Source: Conchocele bisecta
Taxonomy: Eukaryota > Mollusca > Bivalvia > Lucinida > Thyasiridae
DNA: 64,000 nt
Assembly (NCBI GenBank): GCA_029237695.1
Contig: CM055279.1
Coordinates: 24,431,919-24,495,918, forward strand
Direction of reading: 5' to 3'
The notes beneath the pieces are model-generated. The model made no database searches. It worked only from the letters and a program-made list of their open reading frames with translations, and was not told the DNA's origin. Below, one piece after another: positions 34,467 through 46,370 of the stretch. Each line of letters opens with the position of its first letter. Position 1 is the first letter of the stretch. The translations under genes were made by a program, and so were the position numbers.

Positions 34467-34992
34467 TGTGATAGGCTGACAAATTGTTCATTTGTTATTC
34501 CAGAAAGCAGGTTGCTTCCCCTTAACTATCAGATGAATTGTACTGCTGGTCAGCAGGTGGTCAGTTATATAATCCCCTTTTTAATATATATTGGATGTCT
34601 GTGTTGAGTGAATTGTGTTCAGTCTTAGGTGAGCTTTATTAAAGTTTTTGGTCAAATGTACTCACTCCTGGTGAGTTAATATTGTGTTTCCAACCAGAAC
34701 AGATGGCATTTACCTGCAGTTGAATAGGTTTTACAGTTGAATGTGATATTTTCCCATATTTCCGGAATTCGATTGATATGGAGCATGATGCAATCTAAAC
34801 ACTGAGGACACGAGTGATAAAAGACGAGAGTCAAGTCCCACATGTACCATAGACGTGGGGATTAATTGCGGTACTACTCCTGACAACACTTGGTTGAACT
34901 TGGAACTATAAATAAAGCGAACCCACGGTTACTGGGGGAAATGTGGACAATGTGTCAAGTATTTTAATATACCCATGTGAATCCCGGTAACA
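34467..34992 (+). repeat. 3' LTR, 526 bp
   Basis: Starts TGTGATAGGCTGAC after the polypurine tract and ends CCCGGTAACA (TG...CA). AATAAA occurs in ACTATAAATAAAGCGAACC. It is the complete reference for the interrupted 5' copy. Confidence 0.92.
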
Positions 34993-35092
34993 GTTATAAT
35001 TATGCGTTCAGAAAAACAACATACATATGCAAGTAATTTTCATTTTAAGTGTCTATGCATATCTGAAACCCAAGTGAAACCTCAGTAAACCC

Positions 35093-35300
35093 GGGGCCGT
35101 TTCAATAATCTGCGTACGACTAAAATGTTCGTAAGTGCAAAATTATGATAGTCTGTAAACTTCACATTAAAAATGTTTTATTGCAAACAATTATTGGATT
35201 TACATATATTGAGCATTCTCAATAAATGTAAATCCATGAATTGAAATTTCTAGACGAGCCTATATTTGAACATTTTAGTCGTACGAAGTTTAGTGAAACT
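35093..35300. mobile_element. MITE, family A, copy 8
   Basis: GGGGCCGTTTCAATAATCTG left end; centre shortened to TTGAGCATTCTCAATAAATG; right end GTGAAACT without the CGGCCCC terminus. Confidence 0.8.
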
Positions 35301-35544
35301 TAAGAACTTCCAATTGCATGTGTATATAACAACTATTAAACAAATCAATTAACGCATATGTCTCAGTAGCAGTATTACATAAAGATGCACCATGCAAATA
35401 TCCGTGTTTGGTTAATAAACGAGTAGTTTGTACGTGCACTTGTGCAATAAGTGATGAAAGGTAACACCATATTTCAAAATGTAGTAATTTCCAACAACCT
35501 CCGAAGGGAAGCACATTTAATACACATTGTTTTAAAGTCACTCT

Positions 35545-36010
35545 TTTTCTTAAATTTTCGACCACATGGTCTTTATCAAAATAGTGTGAAACTGTACTGG
35601 CAGTCCTATGTGACGTCCATATTGTAGCAGTAAGCGGTTTAATGCTACGATATGGACGTTTTACTGCTACAATATGGACGTCACATAGGACTGTCAATAC
35701 AGTTTAACACTATTTTGATAAAGACCATGGGGCCGTTTCACTAAACTTCGTACGACTAAAATGTTCGTAAGTGCAAATTTAGGATCACCTGGACATTTCA
35801 ATTGATGGATTTACATTTATTGAGCATAGGCTGCATATGCAGCCTATGCTCAATACATTTAAATCCAATCATTGTTTACAAGAAAACATTGTTAATGTGA
35901 AATTCACAGACTATTATCATGATTATAAGTTTGTACTTACGAACATTTTAGTCGTAAGACGTTTAGTAAAACGGCCCCCATGTGGTCGAACTTTTAATAA
36001 AAAGAGGTGG
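35545..36010. mobile_element. Hairpin element, family P, interrupted by family A
   Basis: The arms CTTTTTCTTAAATTTTCGAC and GTCGAACTTTTAATAAAAAG, with GTCCTATGTGACGTCCATAT and its complement inside, fold around about 35640. The right arm is split by family A copy 9. Confidence 0.8.
35729..35978. mobile_element. MITE, family A, copy 9
   Basis: GGGGCCGTTTCAC to AAAACGGCCCC, with CAT on both sides (35726-35728 and 35979-35981). The uninterrupted left arm of the host hairpin (GACCACATGGTC in complement) shows the site before insertion. Confidence 0.9.
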
Positions 36011-36044
36011 GTGGCAGGTGGGAGCATGCGATGGGTAATTTAAC

Positions 36045-36413
36045 GATCGGGGTTCATCCTTAACGGAATCCCGAATGGAGACCTGGTTTGGCCCTCACAT
36101 ACGTCTTTGGCATTTTGTATGTGACAGTTGAATCTGGTTATACCCCTTATGTGAGTATTACGATATTCGTAATCCTATTTTAGGGGAAGGGGCCAAGTGA
36201 CATGGTGTGGTATGGACCTGGCACCAGGTCAGGTTATTCTAATTTCAGGGCTGAATATATTTGTTCTTGATGTAAATATTCCGTTCTGATTTTGGGATTT
36301 TCCCCCAATGCAGCAGGTTAAAATGGGATCGAACCCGTTTACCCGGCCTTACATGACCTTAGCTGTTGATAGGCCGTTAAACACTAATAAACAAACAAAA
36401 CAAAATTAATAAA
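36045..36413 (+). mobile_element. SINE-like retroposon, family N, copy 1
   Basis: Holds GGGGAAGGGGCCAAGTGACA, CACCAGGTCAGGTTATTCTA and a tail AGGCCGTTAAACACTAATAAACAAACAAAAC. The GTTAAAC...AAACAAACAAAC ending is typical of molluscan and other invertebrate non-LTR retroposons. A second copy is at 56195-56450. Confidence 0.65.
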
Positions 36414-36414
36414 A

Positions 36415-37858
36415 AGAGTGACCTTACAACAATGTGTATTTCAAAATTATAATGCAAATGGCAGTTGATTGTGACGGAAGACTACACAAAGAAATATTTC
36501 TCCAATTCGCTAGCAATCCATAGTTTTCATACTCATGCAACCAGTAATTAAATCCTTTGCAATTATTTCTAATTACACGTGTTTAGTTTATATTAACTAG
36601 TATGTTGAATATACTAGTTTATATATACTGAATAAGTGAAGTGTATTGGTATGTGGACAATAATGCGAAAATTAACTAGAATTGTGATTGTAAATCATGA
36701 GGATGATCTCTTCCAACCTGAAACGTATTTCTTTAAAATAAGACAATAAATAATAAACATTTATTGGTCATATTAACAAATAGCAAAACATTTCTTTGAA
36801 ACACATAGTATATGGTTAGCATAGCAAATTTACCGTTCACCGGATAATCATAATACATGTATTCCCATATGTCTACACAGCAAATATTGGTCAATATAAC
36901 ATTGCAATACGTTGAATATAAATATTCATGTTTCATATGGAAGCAAGTCATTGAATTAGTATAAAATGCATATGTAGCATTCTATTTAAAATGTATTATA
37001 CATAATATGTGTATATGGAATTCATATTAATGGTTTCATGAATTGCATATGCAACTGTATACATGTATATGCAGTTACTATGTAGACCCATGTTACATGC
37101 TTCAATGTCCCTGTCTTTTCATTTGACATACCATACATATGCCAATGTCATTTTTCAATACATGCATGTCGTTATATGTCTTTGATTAGAAAATATTTCA
37201 TATATACAACATACATTATTTCCATATAGATGTCATATGTGAATATATACAGTTACTACGGAATTCAAATGCAAATTATATGTATGCGCTTTATAAAATA
37301 ACATAATTTGCATCTACATTCATAGCATATGTTTGCATATGCTATCCATATGGAAATAATATGGTCTACATATATTTATTATGTCTATTATTGGTGAATA
37401 TTTGCTGTGTATGTATAAACAATAACCATCCATGCATCTATACCGACCACCGGCGTGTTAGTTCATGAAACATTCCACAAGCACCCAGTTATTCTCATTG
37501 CATGCAACTATTGTAAACAACTATGATGTGTCAGATACATTGAATATAGATGTACTGTTATTTCGCTAATAAGACACCCGAAGGTAGGATACATGTTATT
37601 GATTCTACCAAAAGAAACCATCAGTAATGAAGAATTTTAAAGATAATTTTGTCAGCAGACTTAAGGTATATACAATAATGTAATATGTTATATGATGCTT
37701 AGTAAACAACACACCCACGCTTCAATCGTTTCGACATAATGTTTTGTCAAGGAATTACTAGACTTCTAATATTTAAATGACATCCATTTATGAACGAATG
37801 GGTGAGTGAGTCAGTGAGTACACTCTGACATGAACGTCATTCACTATGTAGATACACA
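36415..37858. other. AT-rich unassigned stretch
   Basis: Very AT-rich, with many CATATG and TACATGTA words between 36600 and 37440. I saw no exon, RNA gene or shared repeat. Confidence 0.45.
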
Positions 37859-37860
37859 GG

Positions 37861-38255
37861 GCTCCAGATAGGGAATTAGTAATTGCGTATTGTCACTCCA
37901 TCATTTATGAAGCAATTGGGTATTCAAAATTGTAATTGGGTAAAATAAAAAAATCACACTTCTGTTCACATATGAAAAGACAGCAATTATTGAATAGTTT
38001 GCTTCGAAATGAAAACATGTCTTGGCATTTCATTAGAATTGTCTCCTTGGAGACAATTCTAATGAAATACCAAGATGTGTTTTCATGGAAAATAAGAAAA
38101 ATATGCAATATTTGTGGTACATTTATTGTTTTCTGCAGCATGATAAAGGTACCACAAATATTGTATTGCTTTTTGATATTAGCTTCTCTTGATTTCATTT
38201 GGGTGTTTGGTAATTTTAATTGGGTATTTAAGCAAATAAGCAGCTTATCTGGAGC
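37861..38255. mobile_element. Family E element, uninterrupted copy
   Basis: Ends GCTCCAGATA and TATCTGGAGC. Central hairpin CATTTCATTAGAATTGTCTC/GAGACAATTCTAATGAAATA. It is the empty-site reference for the two composites at 11671-12377 and 49199-50148. Confidence 0.85.
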
Positions 38256-38480
38256 TTGGGATACCATACATTATGTGAACACCTGCAATGGATTTCATTC
38301 AGCTATTGGAAGTCACACAATTCCTTGAAACATGTATAAGGTAGAAGCATTGGCATCGTGGCTCTTTTGCTTATAAAGCATCATACAATTATAATCAGAT
38401 ATGGACAATATTCAACATCTTGATTAGGTAAGTAGTGTTCGTACATCAAATTATCTGATACATCATCTGTATTACAGATA

Positions 38481-38867
38481 TCACAATCTTTCGCCGTCAT
38501 ACTTTTGTATATCACGTGACGATCCCTCTGCGGCACGTGACGCTGTCTCTTGAGTCGGAGACTCTATATGTCCGTTAACTTTCGAGGCCGTTTTGTGTAG
38601 CTGCAGCGTTGGAGGATGATCTCTATTTGCGACGTGGGCCGAATTGGAGTCAGTACGAGTACGAGTGGCAATTTGTTTTATACCACGCGTGAAGTCATCT
38701 CGTTCATGTTGGACTTCGTCCTCGTAGTTGTAATACGCCGCGTTTCCATACCAGTTCGGCTCCTTCGATTCGCGCCTAGGTCCGAGCTGGTCCCAGCTCT
38801 GTTCTGACTCCCGTCGGCTGCCCATATTGGACTTTACCAAGTCGGCCGTGGACGGATGACTCCCGAG
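38481..38867 (-). CDS. Type I membrane protein gene, exon 6 (cytoplasmic tail, stop)
   Basis: The acceptor TTGTTTAG|CTC lies at 38867/38868. The frame is phase 0, matching exon 5, and runs 128 codons to TGA (38483-38481). It encodes residues 370-497, beginning LGSHPSTADLVKSNMGSRRE. The tail is hydrophilic, Arg/Glu/Ser-rich, with NWYGNAAYYNYEDE (Tyr409, 414, 415, 417), which could offer phosphorylation or sorting sites; this is inference. There is no hydrophobic segment. Balanced codon use and higher GC than the flanks support coding. AATAAA on this strand occurs near 38122-38127 inside a family E element and might serve the transcript. Confidence 0.65.
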   Translation of the reverse strand, partial: LGSHPSTADLVKSNMGSRRESEQSWDQLGPRRESKEPNWYGNAAYYNYEDEVQHERDDFTRGIKQIATRTRTDSNSAHVANRDHPPTLQLHKTASKVNGHIESPTQETASRAAEGSSRDIQKYDGERL

Positions 38868-38890
38868 CTAAACAAGTGGGTTAAATCATA

Positions 38891-39157
38891 TTTTATCCCG
38901 TCAACACAGTGCGTATGTGTCGTGAAACACGGTGCCGTGAAACATTTTTGATATCCAGTCAATACTATTTTTGGATTTTACAGCCATTTGTAGGTGTTGA
39001 CGGGATAAATAGAATAGTAGGTTAGTGCCGTGAATGGGAAAAAATATCTGGCGCGGCACGGAAATGGGATGTGCTCGGCATAGCCTCGCCCATCCCGTTT
39101 CCTGAGCCTTGCCAGATATTTTTTCCCATTCACGGCACTAACCTACTATTCTCTATG
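38891..39157. mobile_element. Bipartite MITE, family B, copy 5
   Basis: Tail TTTATCCCGTCAACAC to GTGTTGACGGGATAAA; hairpin to CCTACTATTCTCTAT. Lies about 25 bp upstream (in gene sense) of the exon 6 acceptor. Confidence 0.9.
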
Positions 39158-41129
39158 TTCGTGGGGTGACAAGGTGTATGCAAATCATAATGCACTAGAC
39201 TAAGTGTATTATCTATGTAAATTAGACGACTGCTGTAGCGTAGTGTTCTACATTGCAGCTATTCTGATCACCGAACATGTGTACTGTAACAGTAAACATG
39301 TTAGGTGATCAGAATAGCTTTACTGGGTGATGTTATCTCATGCAAATACGTAATCTAACCTTTGATTTTGATTTAAAATGATATTCAGTAAAGGCAATGA
39401 GTAATTTCATAATGACATGCGTAAGCTTGTTACATAAATAAATACCATATTAAATAGGCTCGCAGGTAAGATTCTCTATATATGCATGTATAGACGTATG
39501 ATTAAATCACCATTGCACATATGACTAAGTTCAACATTCAGTACACGAGAGCGTCTAAACAATACGGTAACCGCAATTACTGACACATATTAAGTAATAC
39601 TGATACACTAATAGACCTTGAGCCACCAATAACCCCCCCTCCCCCCCCTGTGGGATTTTTGGTGACTATGATTTTCAGATTCAGTAGCCTATTGTCTATT
39701 AATCCTGAATGTCTGCGCTCAAAAAGCCGCTGGATGAACAAATGGCGGCCATTTTCCAAGATGGCCGCCATGCCATTTTGAGCCGTTTATATTATGACTG
39801 TTAATTGATATTTAGGCAAGTACAAACCCTGTAAATAGCTACGATGTTTTGCCAAATTGGTTACTGAATGGTATACAATGGACATTATACATCATTACAT
39901 CATACTATACCAATAATTTCCAAAATGGCCGCCAAAATTGGCATTTTTCAACATTATTTTCAATATAACTATTATTGAGAACTATTACAAAACTGTAATG
40001 ATGTTAAAATGCACTTATTTTTCATTGCATTACTTATATATACCTGTGAAAGGAACATGTAATCCCTTTAAATATCATAACTCTCAAAATATTTCAAAAT
40101 GGCCGCCATAAACTACATATTTACTACTGTCTGGAATTTCGAAGATGCTATAAAACACGCAATGGTCATATATTATAATACAAATTGACCTAAATATAGT
40201 TTGCTTAGCATTCACAGTCATGTTCCATGATACAATAATGTTGTTATACATTCAAAATGGCCGCCTAATATGTTTATTTTCATAAATCACAATAAAAAAT
40301 CATGTATTTCTCAGCAATTCAAATTGTATAAAAATGCACAAAAACATGTTTAAAACATTTGCTGACTGGTTGTGATGATTGAAAGAATCTATTATATTGG
40401 TTGATTGATTGACACAATCAGTGACAATCACAATAGTCACCATTAGGTAGTATTAATAACATTTAAATACAGTATACATGTGAATCATGTATATGATCAT
40501 CAGGCATGTGTAGTGACAATTGCAAATCAAATTAGGTTCGCATAGTAGTAGGAATTTTCACTGTCTGCACCAGTTGTCTAATTAATACTTACAGAACCAT
40601 TTTTAATCTTATTAATACTCTGAAATATATGGTAATAGTACGACCCTGTTACTTGTAAGTGAACAGATTGATGATTCATGGTTGCAAATGAAATCAAGGT
40701 ATTACGTAATCCGGGACATCTGTCTATTATCAGTTAATTATGTTGATTATTAGCATTTGTATCATTCAACATTGATTAGTTATTAACAAAACCACAGCTA
40801 TGTGTATAAATAGTAACACCATTGTTATATTAAATTAAATGTACAGTATATGAAGTGAGGAGGCATATATTGTACTTCATTTAATTTGATGTTACACTCG
40901 TGCTACATTATTTGGATGTATGCAATAAAATAATTCACACTGGCCAAATAAATGATGCAGCTACTACTATTTGAAGAGAGGGCTATATTGATATCATGAT
41001 GGTTAAGTTAAGATAGATGTATCTCCATAGAGTATCGACGTGTTAGCAGTACAAACATGTGATAAAATGTTAGGGTCTCTTGCGCATGTTTGATCTAACT
41101 AAATTAAGACTTGCATGGAGCATCACACT

Positions 41130-42595
41130 TTTATATCAATCAGATATAAAGATGTTCTGCCACAATGTAACGTTCCACCACAGTGTAGTGATGTTCCACC
41201 ACATTATAAGACAGTTCCGGTACAATATAAGGATGTTCCATTACACTATACGGATGTTACATCACACTACAAGCCTTTTCCATCACAACATAAGCTTGTT
41301 CCATCACGATATGAGGGTGTTCCACCACAATATACGGATGCTCCATCACAACATAATACTGTTTAATCACACTATAGTGCAGTTCTACCACGATATAAAT
41401 ATGTTTATTCAAACTATAAGGCAGTGCCACCACAATATAAAGCAGTTTCATCACAATATAAGGCAGATAAAACACATTATAAGGCAGTTTCACCACATTA
41501 TAAAGATGTTCCATCACAATATCAGGAACATTACTTGCACTGTAAGACAGTTCACCACAATATAAGGATGTACCACCACACTATAATGCAGTTCCAACAC
41601 ATTATAATACAGTTCCATCGCAATATAAGGATGTTCCGTCACACTATAAGGATGTTCCGTCACAATATAAGGCTGTTCCATCACAATATAAGGATGCTCC
41701 ACCACAGAATATTATGTTTCCTCACACTATAAGACAGTTTCACCACACTATAATACATTTTCGTCACAATATACGGCAGTGCCACCACATTATAAGGCGG
41801 TTTCACCACAAGATAATGATGTTCCACCACATTATAAGGATGTTTCACCACATTATAATGGTGTTTCATAACAATATAAGGCACTTCCACCACACTATAA
41901 GGCAAATTAATTACAATATAAGACAGTTCCACCACTATATAATGATGTTGCATCACGATATAAGGATACATCACCACCATATAAAGATATTTTGTCACAA
42001 TATAAGGCAGTTCCACCACAATATAAGACAGTGTCGTCACGCTATATGGCAGTGCCACCACATTATAAGGCGGCTTCACCACCATATAATGATGTTCCAC
42101 CACACTATAAGGACGTTCCACCACAGTATAATGATGTTTAGTGACAATATAAGGCAAATTAATTACAATATAAGACCGTTCTACCACATTATAAGGCTGT
42201 TTCACCATAATATAGGGATGTTCAGCCACACTATAAGGCAGTTATCACGCAGTATACGGCAGTTCCATTACAATATAAGAATGTTCCACCACTCTCAAAG
42301 GATGTTCCACCACGATATAATGATGCTCCATCACATTATACATATGTTTCCTCACAAAATAAGGCAGTTCCACCACAATATAAGGCAGTTTCGTCACACT
42401 ATAATGCATTTTCATCACATTATACGGCAGTTTCACCACAACATAATGTGGTTCCACCACACTATAATGATGTTCCATCACAATATAAGGCAGTTGCATC
42501 ACACTACATGTATAAGGATGTATCAGCACGACATAAGGATGTTCCACCAGATTATAAGGCTGCTCCGCCACCTCAATATAATAATAAGGAAGTTA
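41130..42595. repeat. 21-bp minisatellite, about 70 units
   Basis: Unit close to GATGTTCCACCACAATATAAG, strongly diverged between copies but mostly constant at 21 bp. Because the unit length is a multiple of three and has no stop in most frames, it opens long frames on both strands (a His-rich heptad in one frame, VPPQYKD in another, YIVMEHP on the reverse). Frame changes between 41565 and 41714 and the equal openness of the antisense argue against a protein. Confidence 0.9.
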
Positions 42596-42699
42596 CAAAT
42601 GATATAGACCATTATGTCCATCTCCACAATCATATCGAGCGATATATTGCTGTATACATATATAAATTATCAATGTGGCGGCCATTTTGAAATTGCATA

Positions 42700-43560
42700 A
42701 TTAACAAATTGATCCAACTTCATCCATTATATGTATGGTTTCATCTTATGTCGGATAGCGAAGTGAAAACAAAACATGGTTTTATTATTTTATCTTAAAA
42801 AATTGTTTTTAGCTTTCAGGATTTTCTTCCTCCGTCAGGCATATTTGATGCACGATATTAACACCATTACTGAATATTGTAAAAAAAGGAGAAGAAATCT
42901 ATGTACAAATGGATAACTATTATCGTATATTAACTCCTGTTGACGATAATGATCACATGCCTCGAACTATATTAATATGTGTACATTATTCCCAATCGAT
43001 GCAGTCAATTAATATTTAAGAAGCTAAGAAGCGTGCGTACAGACGGACGAACATTCGACTAATAGTATCTGCAGTCTGCATAGACAATACTAATAAATAT
43101 GTAACTAGTTGTCTGTCCATAGCAACCGGTTTTAAGGATCTGACGTTGCATAATATTGAATACCGGTGAAATAACCATTGTAAAATTAGTGGGTGGGGAA
43201 TGGTAAAAATGTGTTGTTTTTCACTTTGTATATTTTGCAGTAGACACAAAAACATTGGGCGTATTTGCATTGGATATGTTTAATAGACACTCCTAGCTTA
43301 CATTAACATTGATAATATGAAAAAATACCACGTTTGCATAAAGTTATTAACATGTATATTTTACCATTGAAATTGGGTGGGTGGGGTAATCAAACACGTA
43401 AAATTTGACTTCTGGATTATCAGATTTTGTTTAAGTGTACCTTATTAGATTCCATATTGTCCAACATCTCTGAAAAAGTGCAAAAATACTACTTTATGTA
43501 ATTAAAATGATATAATTTGGTCAATTTTTAGTTAAAAATGTGATTTATGAAGATGGGAAA
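42700..43560. other. Unassigned inner part of the 4.1-kb unit
   Basis: AT-rich, with no supported coding or RNA feature. Confidence 0.35.
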
Positions 43561-43925
43561 AAGTCCGAGGGTGACCTACTTCAAAATGGCGCCATATGTT
43601 CATCCAGCGGGTTACAGAGCGCAGACATACGGCATAACACTCGCAATTGAATGTAGTTTTAGGAAAAATATGTCTGCAAAAATCCCACAGGGGGGGGGAG
43701 GGTTTCGGTATCTGGCTCACGGGCTATAACGTATGCGATTCCGATTAATGTTATCCTGGGTGACTGAATAGACGCAATTTACATGTACACACAGGATGTA
43801 AACTTTTTAAAACCACATCCGTATACCCGCATGCATTGTATTGTGGGAACAGGATACACATAAAGACATACTAAATATTTCAATCAGCTGTTCTGGCTTA
43901 TCGAATTAACACGAACAATCAAAAA

Positions 43926-43994
43926 CATGGTTTGACAGCACTTTAGAATCATTTCCATTGGAAATGATTCTAAAATGCTGTCAAACCATGTTTA
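43926..43994. repeat. Perfect short hairpin
   Basis: CATGGTTTGACAGCACTTTA and TAAAATGCTGTCAAACCATG pair around GAATCATTTCCATTGGAAATGATTC. Confidence 0.85.
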
Positions 43995-44160
43995 TGTCCA
44001 ACAATTCATGTTGAATATCTGCACTGATTTATACGGATACCCACCACCTTGGCGGCTATCTTGAACCGGACTCATTTTCTCAGTGCATAATTTCGCATTT
44101 TAATGACTGAACCACAGGTGACAAACACAAACAAACCCATGCCAGTGGCTTCAAGTATAA

Positions 44161-44736
44161 CTACTGTCTGTTTCACGAAAGCTGCCCAAATTTTACGGCT
44201 ATATAAACAATTCAAAAAAAGGATTTCTTTTGATAATATTAAATTGAAGGAAAAATTAAGAATGAGCCTTCTTTTCATTTCGTGAAATTTGGTCAAATAT
44301 TGATTTTATTGCGAAAACAAAATTTCCCCATGTTAAATCCCCATAGACATCTTCACGGAGTGAAGATGTCTATGAGGATTTAACATGGGGAAATTTTTTA
44401 GAATTTCAGAAATACTGGACCGATTTTTAAAATTTAACTTTAGTTTTCTTAGTTAGATCATTTCCAAGCTATCTAGCCAGGTTTCGGAGTCAATTTACAA
44501 AAACAATTGTTTTTTGACTCCTCCCACAAGTCCTCTACCTCTTTTCCCCCCATGTTAAATTCTCATAGAGAAATCAATTTTTCGCTATAAAATCAATATT
44601 TGACCAAATTTCACGAAATAAAAAGAAGGATCATTCTTAAATTTTGCTTTAATTTAATATTATCGAACAAAATATTGTTTTTGCATTGTTTATATTATAG
44701 CCGTAAAATTTGGGCAGCTTTCGTGAAACAGACAGT
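44161..44736. mobile_element. Hairpin element, family D, copy 5, long form
   Basis: CTGTCTGTTTCACGAAA to TTTCGTGAAACAGACAG. Contains two inner hairpins, including CATCTTCACGGAGTGAAGATG, plus GCTATCTAGCCAGGTTTCGG. Confidence 0.85.
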
Positions 44737-44841
44737 AACCATATCTACATTTACCTGCAGAGCTCGAATGTTTTGGAGAATGAGACAATTGACAAACCAA
44801 TAGTGATGTTGCAATAAGGGTCACCGGTTGTGACCGATATT

Positions 44842-45074
44842 AACCCTTTGAACCCGAAAGCCCGCTATAGCGGTTTATGTAAACAGTGCAGATCCAGATG
44901 AGCCGGCTCGTAACGAGCCGTCTCATCAGGATCTGCACTTTTTGAAAGTAATTTTCATATTTTTTACCCCTTTTCATAAATGGACTAGTCTGAAAACAAT
45001 TTTGTGACGGTTGGATTGGTTGCAAAATTAACATATCAATATCCATTCCAGTTACTTAGGAGTGAAAGGGTTAA
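44842..45074. mobile_element. Inverted-repeat element, family L, copy 2
   Basis: Starts TTAACCCTTTGAACCC and ends GGAGTGAAAGGGTTAA. The centre GCCGGCTCGTAACGAGCCGT is palindromic. Opposite orientation to copy 1. Confidence 0.85.
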
Positions 45075-45142
45075 ATTAATCAATTGGTTATCTGGATAAC
45101 TTCCATATATCTATTTTGCTGTTATCCGTGGGCTGGACTAAC

Positions 45143-45346
45143 CTTAAACATCGGTTTGCCTTGTTTGTACCTCCGCTTGGCGCGCGTCACGAACGGTATA
45201 AGCAGGGCCAGGAAGACTATAAATAGAACAAGGACGCCGGCAAAGACTGCCGGGATAGCCGGATATCCGATGTCGGGCCGGTCTATGTAAACGATAAACG
45301 GAAGTGGATTGGACAGGTAGATGCCGGTGTCATCAGTCAAGTATAC
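45143..45346 (-). CDS. Type I membrane protein gene, exon 5 (transmembrane helix)
   Basis: The acceptor ATTCCAG|GTA lies at 45346 and the donor AAG|GTTAGT at 45143; 204 nt, phase 0 in and out. It encodes residues 302-369, starting VYLTDDTGIYLSNPLPFIVY. A clear single helix (AIPAVFAGVLVLFIVFLALL then IPFV, about residues 331-354) is followed by the basic stop-transfer RAKRRYK. This sets the topology as N-terminal outside. Without splicing the frame would meet TAA 24 bases after the donor. The protein family is not recognised. Confidence 0.75.
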
Positions 45347-45454
45347 CTGGAATCACATGTAGTAGTTCATATAATGCATAGTTAGCTAGTAATTACTGTT
45401 TTACCAAATAAGAAGATGGATTGTAATTATTGTATAGAACGAAGCAGATTTGCC

Positions 45455-45673
45455 TTTATCCCGTCAACACAGTGCCGTGAAACATTTTTGAATGCGGTGA
45501 CTGGGGTTATCTTTGTTTTGCATTTTAAAGCCATTTGTATGTGTTGACGGGATAAATAGAAAAGTAGGTTAGTGCCGTGAATGGGAACAAAATAGAAGCC
45601 TCGCCCATCCCGTTTCCTAAGCCTTGCCAGCTATATTTTTCCCATTCACGGCACTAACCTACTATTCTCTATA
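45455..45673. mobile_element. Bipartite MITE, family B, copy 6
   Basis: Both modules present, but the hairpin arm is shortened by loss of the CGGCACGGAAACGGGATGTG part. Confidence 0.85.
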
Positions 45674-45994
45674 TCTTCGCCCTAAATGCGGTTTCGAATA
45701 ATGATATTGCGTAACATGCCGTTTGGCATAGTCATGTATGCGCTCTCATGGCTCGTGATTGTTTGGCAGCCGTTATAGACAGAAGGCTTGAAATACTAAT
45801 CGCACTTATTAAGACCATTTCATCATTAACTTAATATATATTGCAGCTGCTGCTGCAACACGATATTAATTCGGAATGCAAATATACAGTAACTGTTATT
45901 TCTTTGTTTGAGCATCTGGGCTCAATTTGTCACTCGGATTTCAACAGTTTCTCGTCATTTTGTTTCAGTTAACCGTATTTGTAATGTCAGTTCT

Positions 45995-46195
45995 ATGGAA
46001 CGCAAAATATGCATGAACTCGAAAAATTAATGCTAGCTCAAAATAATTAGAGATAGCATTACATATTTAGATCTAGGTCCAAATCATTTGAAGAGCTCTC
46101 TAATCATTTGGAGCTAGCTATAAATATTTAATGCTAGCTCCAATTATTTAGAGATAGCAATAATTATTGGAGTTTATGTAGATTTGGCGTTCCAT
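45995..46195. mobile_element. Hairpin-type element, family I, full copy
   Basis: Begins TGGAACGCAAAATATGCATG and ends AGATTTGGCGTTCCA. The inside has repeated GCTAGC/TAATTATT words in both orientations. Confidence 0.7.
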
Positions 46196-46370
46196 ACCGT
46201 TCGTGATTGCAAAGCGCACACATTGATGTATGTATGCACCTGACATGCAGTGGAAGCTCTATATTGGTGGACCTCTTCCCAGGTCGTCTGGTTCTGAAAC
46301 GTTCCACTGTACATACAAGTCAAATGATTAGTATTTAATTAAAGTAGTAAGCGGCAATCCAGAAATACAA

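Larger units (their letters stand above)
25343..34992 (+). mobile_element. Ty3/gypsy LTR retrotransposon, degenerate
   Basis: Order: partial 5' LTR, Lys-tRNA-type primer site, 2.4-kb leader, gag with zinc knuckles, then protease, reverse transcriptase, RNase H, integrase with a GPY/F-like tail, a polypurine tract and the 3' LTR. The RT-RNaseH-integrase order defines the Ty3/gypsy group. Reading frames are broken by several stops and frameshifts, so this copy cannot make its own proteins. The two LTRs differ at about a dozen of some 430 comparable positions. A family F element sits in the 5' LTR and a family A element in the leader. The first roughly 95 bp of the 5' LTR are not recognisable, so the 5' boundary and target duplication cannot be read. 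Confidence 0.95.
39615..43725. mobile_element. 4.1-kb unit bounded by inverted repeats
   Basis: GAGCCACC...CCCCCCTGTGGGATTTTT...ATGTCTGCGC...CCGCTGGATGAACA (39618-39740) is matched in inverse complement by TGTTCATCCAGCGG...GCGCAGACAT...AAAAATCCCACAGGGGGG...GGCTCA (43591-43722). Between them lie repeated ATGGCGGCCATTTTG words (39743, 39922, 40097, 40256, 42673) and the 21-bp minisatellite. No transposase frame is visible. It lies entirely within intron 5 of the membrane-protein gene. Confidence 0.6.

Noticed and set aside
35290..35697. 135-codon frame on the - strand
   Set aside because: It lies across a long hairpin (family P) and a worn family A copy, with no exon signals.
41714..42607. 297-codon His-rich heptad frame
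   Set aside because: Frame of a 21-bp minisatellite. The antisense and other frames are open too, the frame shifts upstream, and there is no splice or start context.
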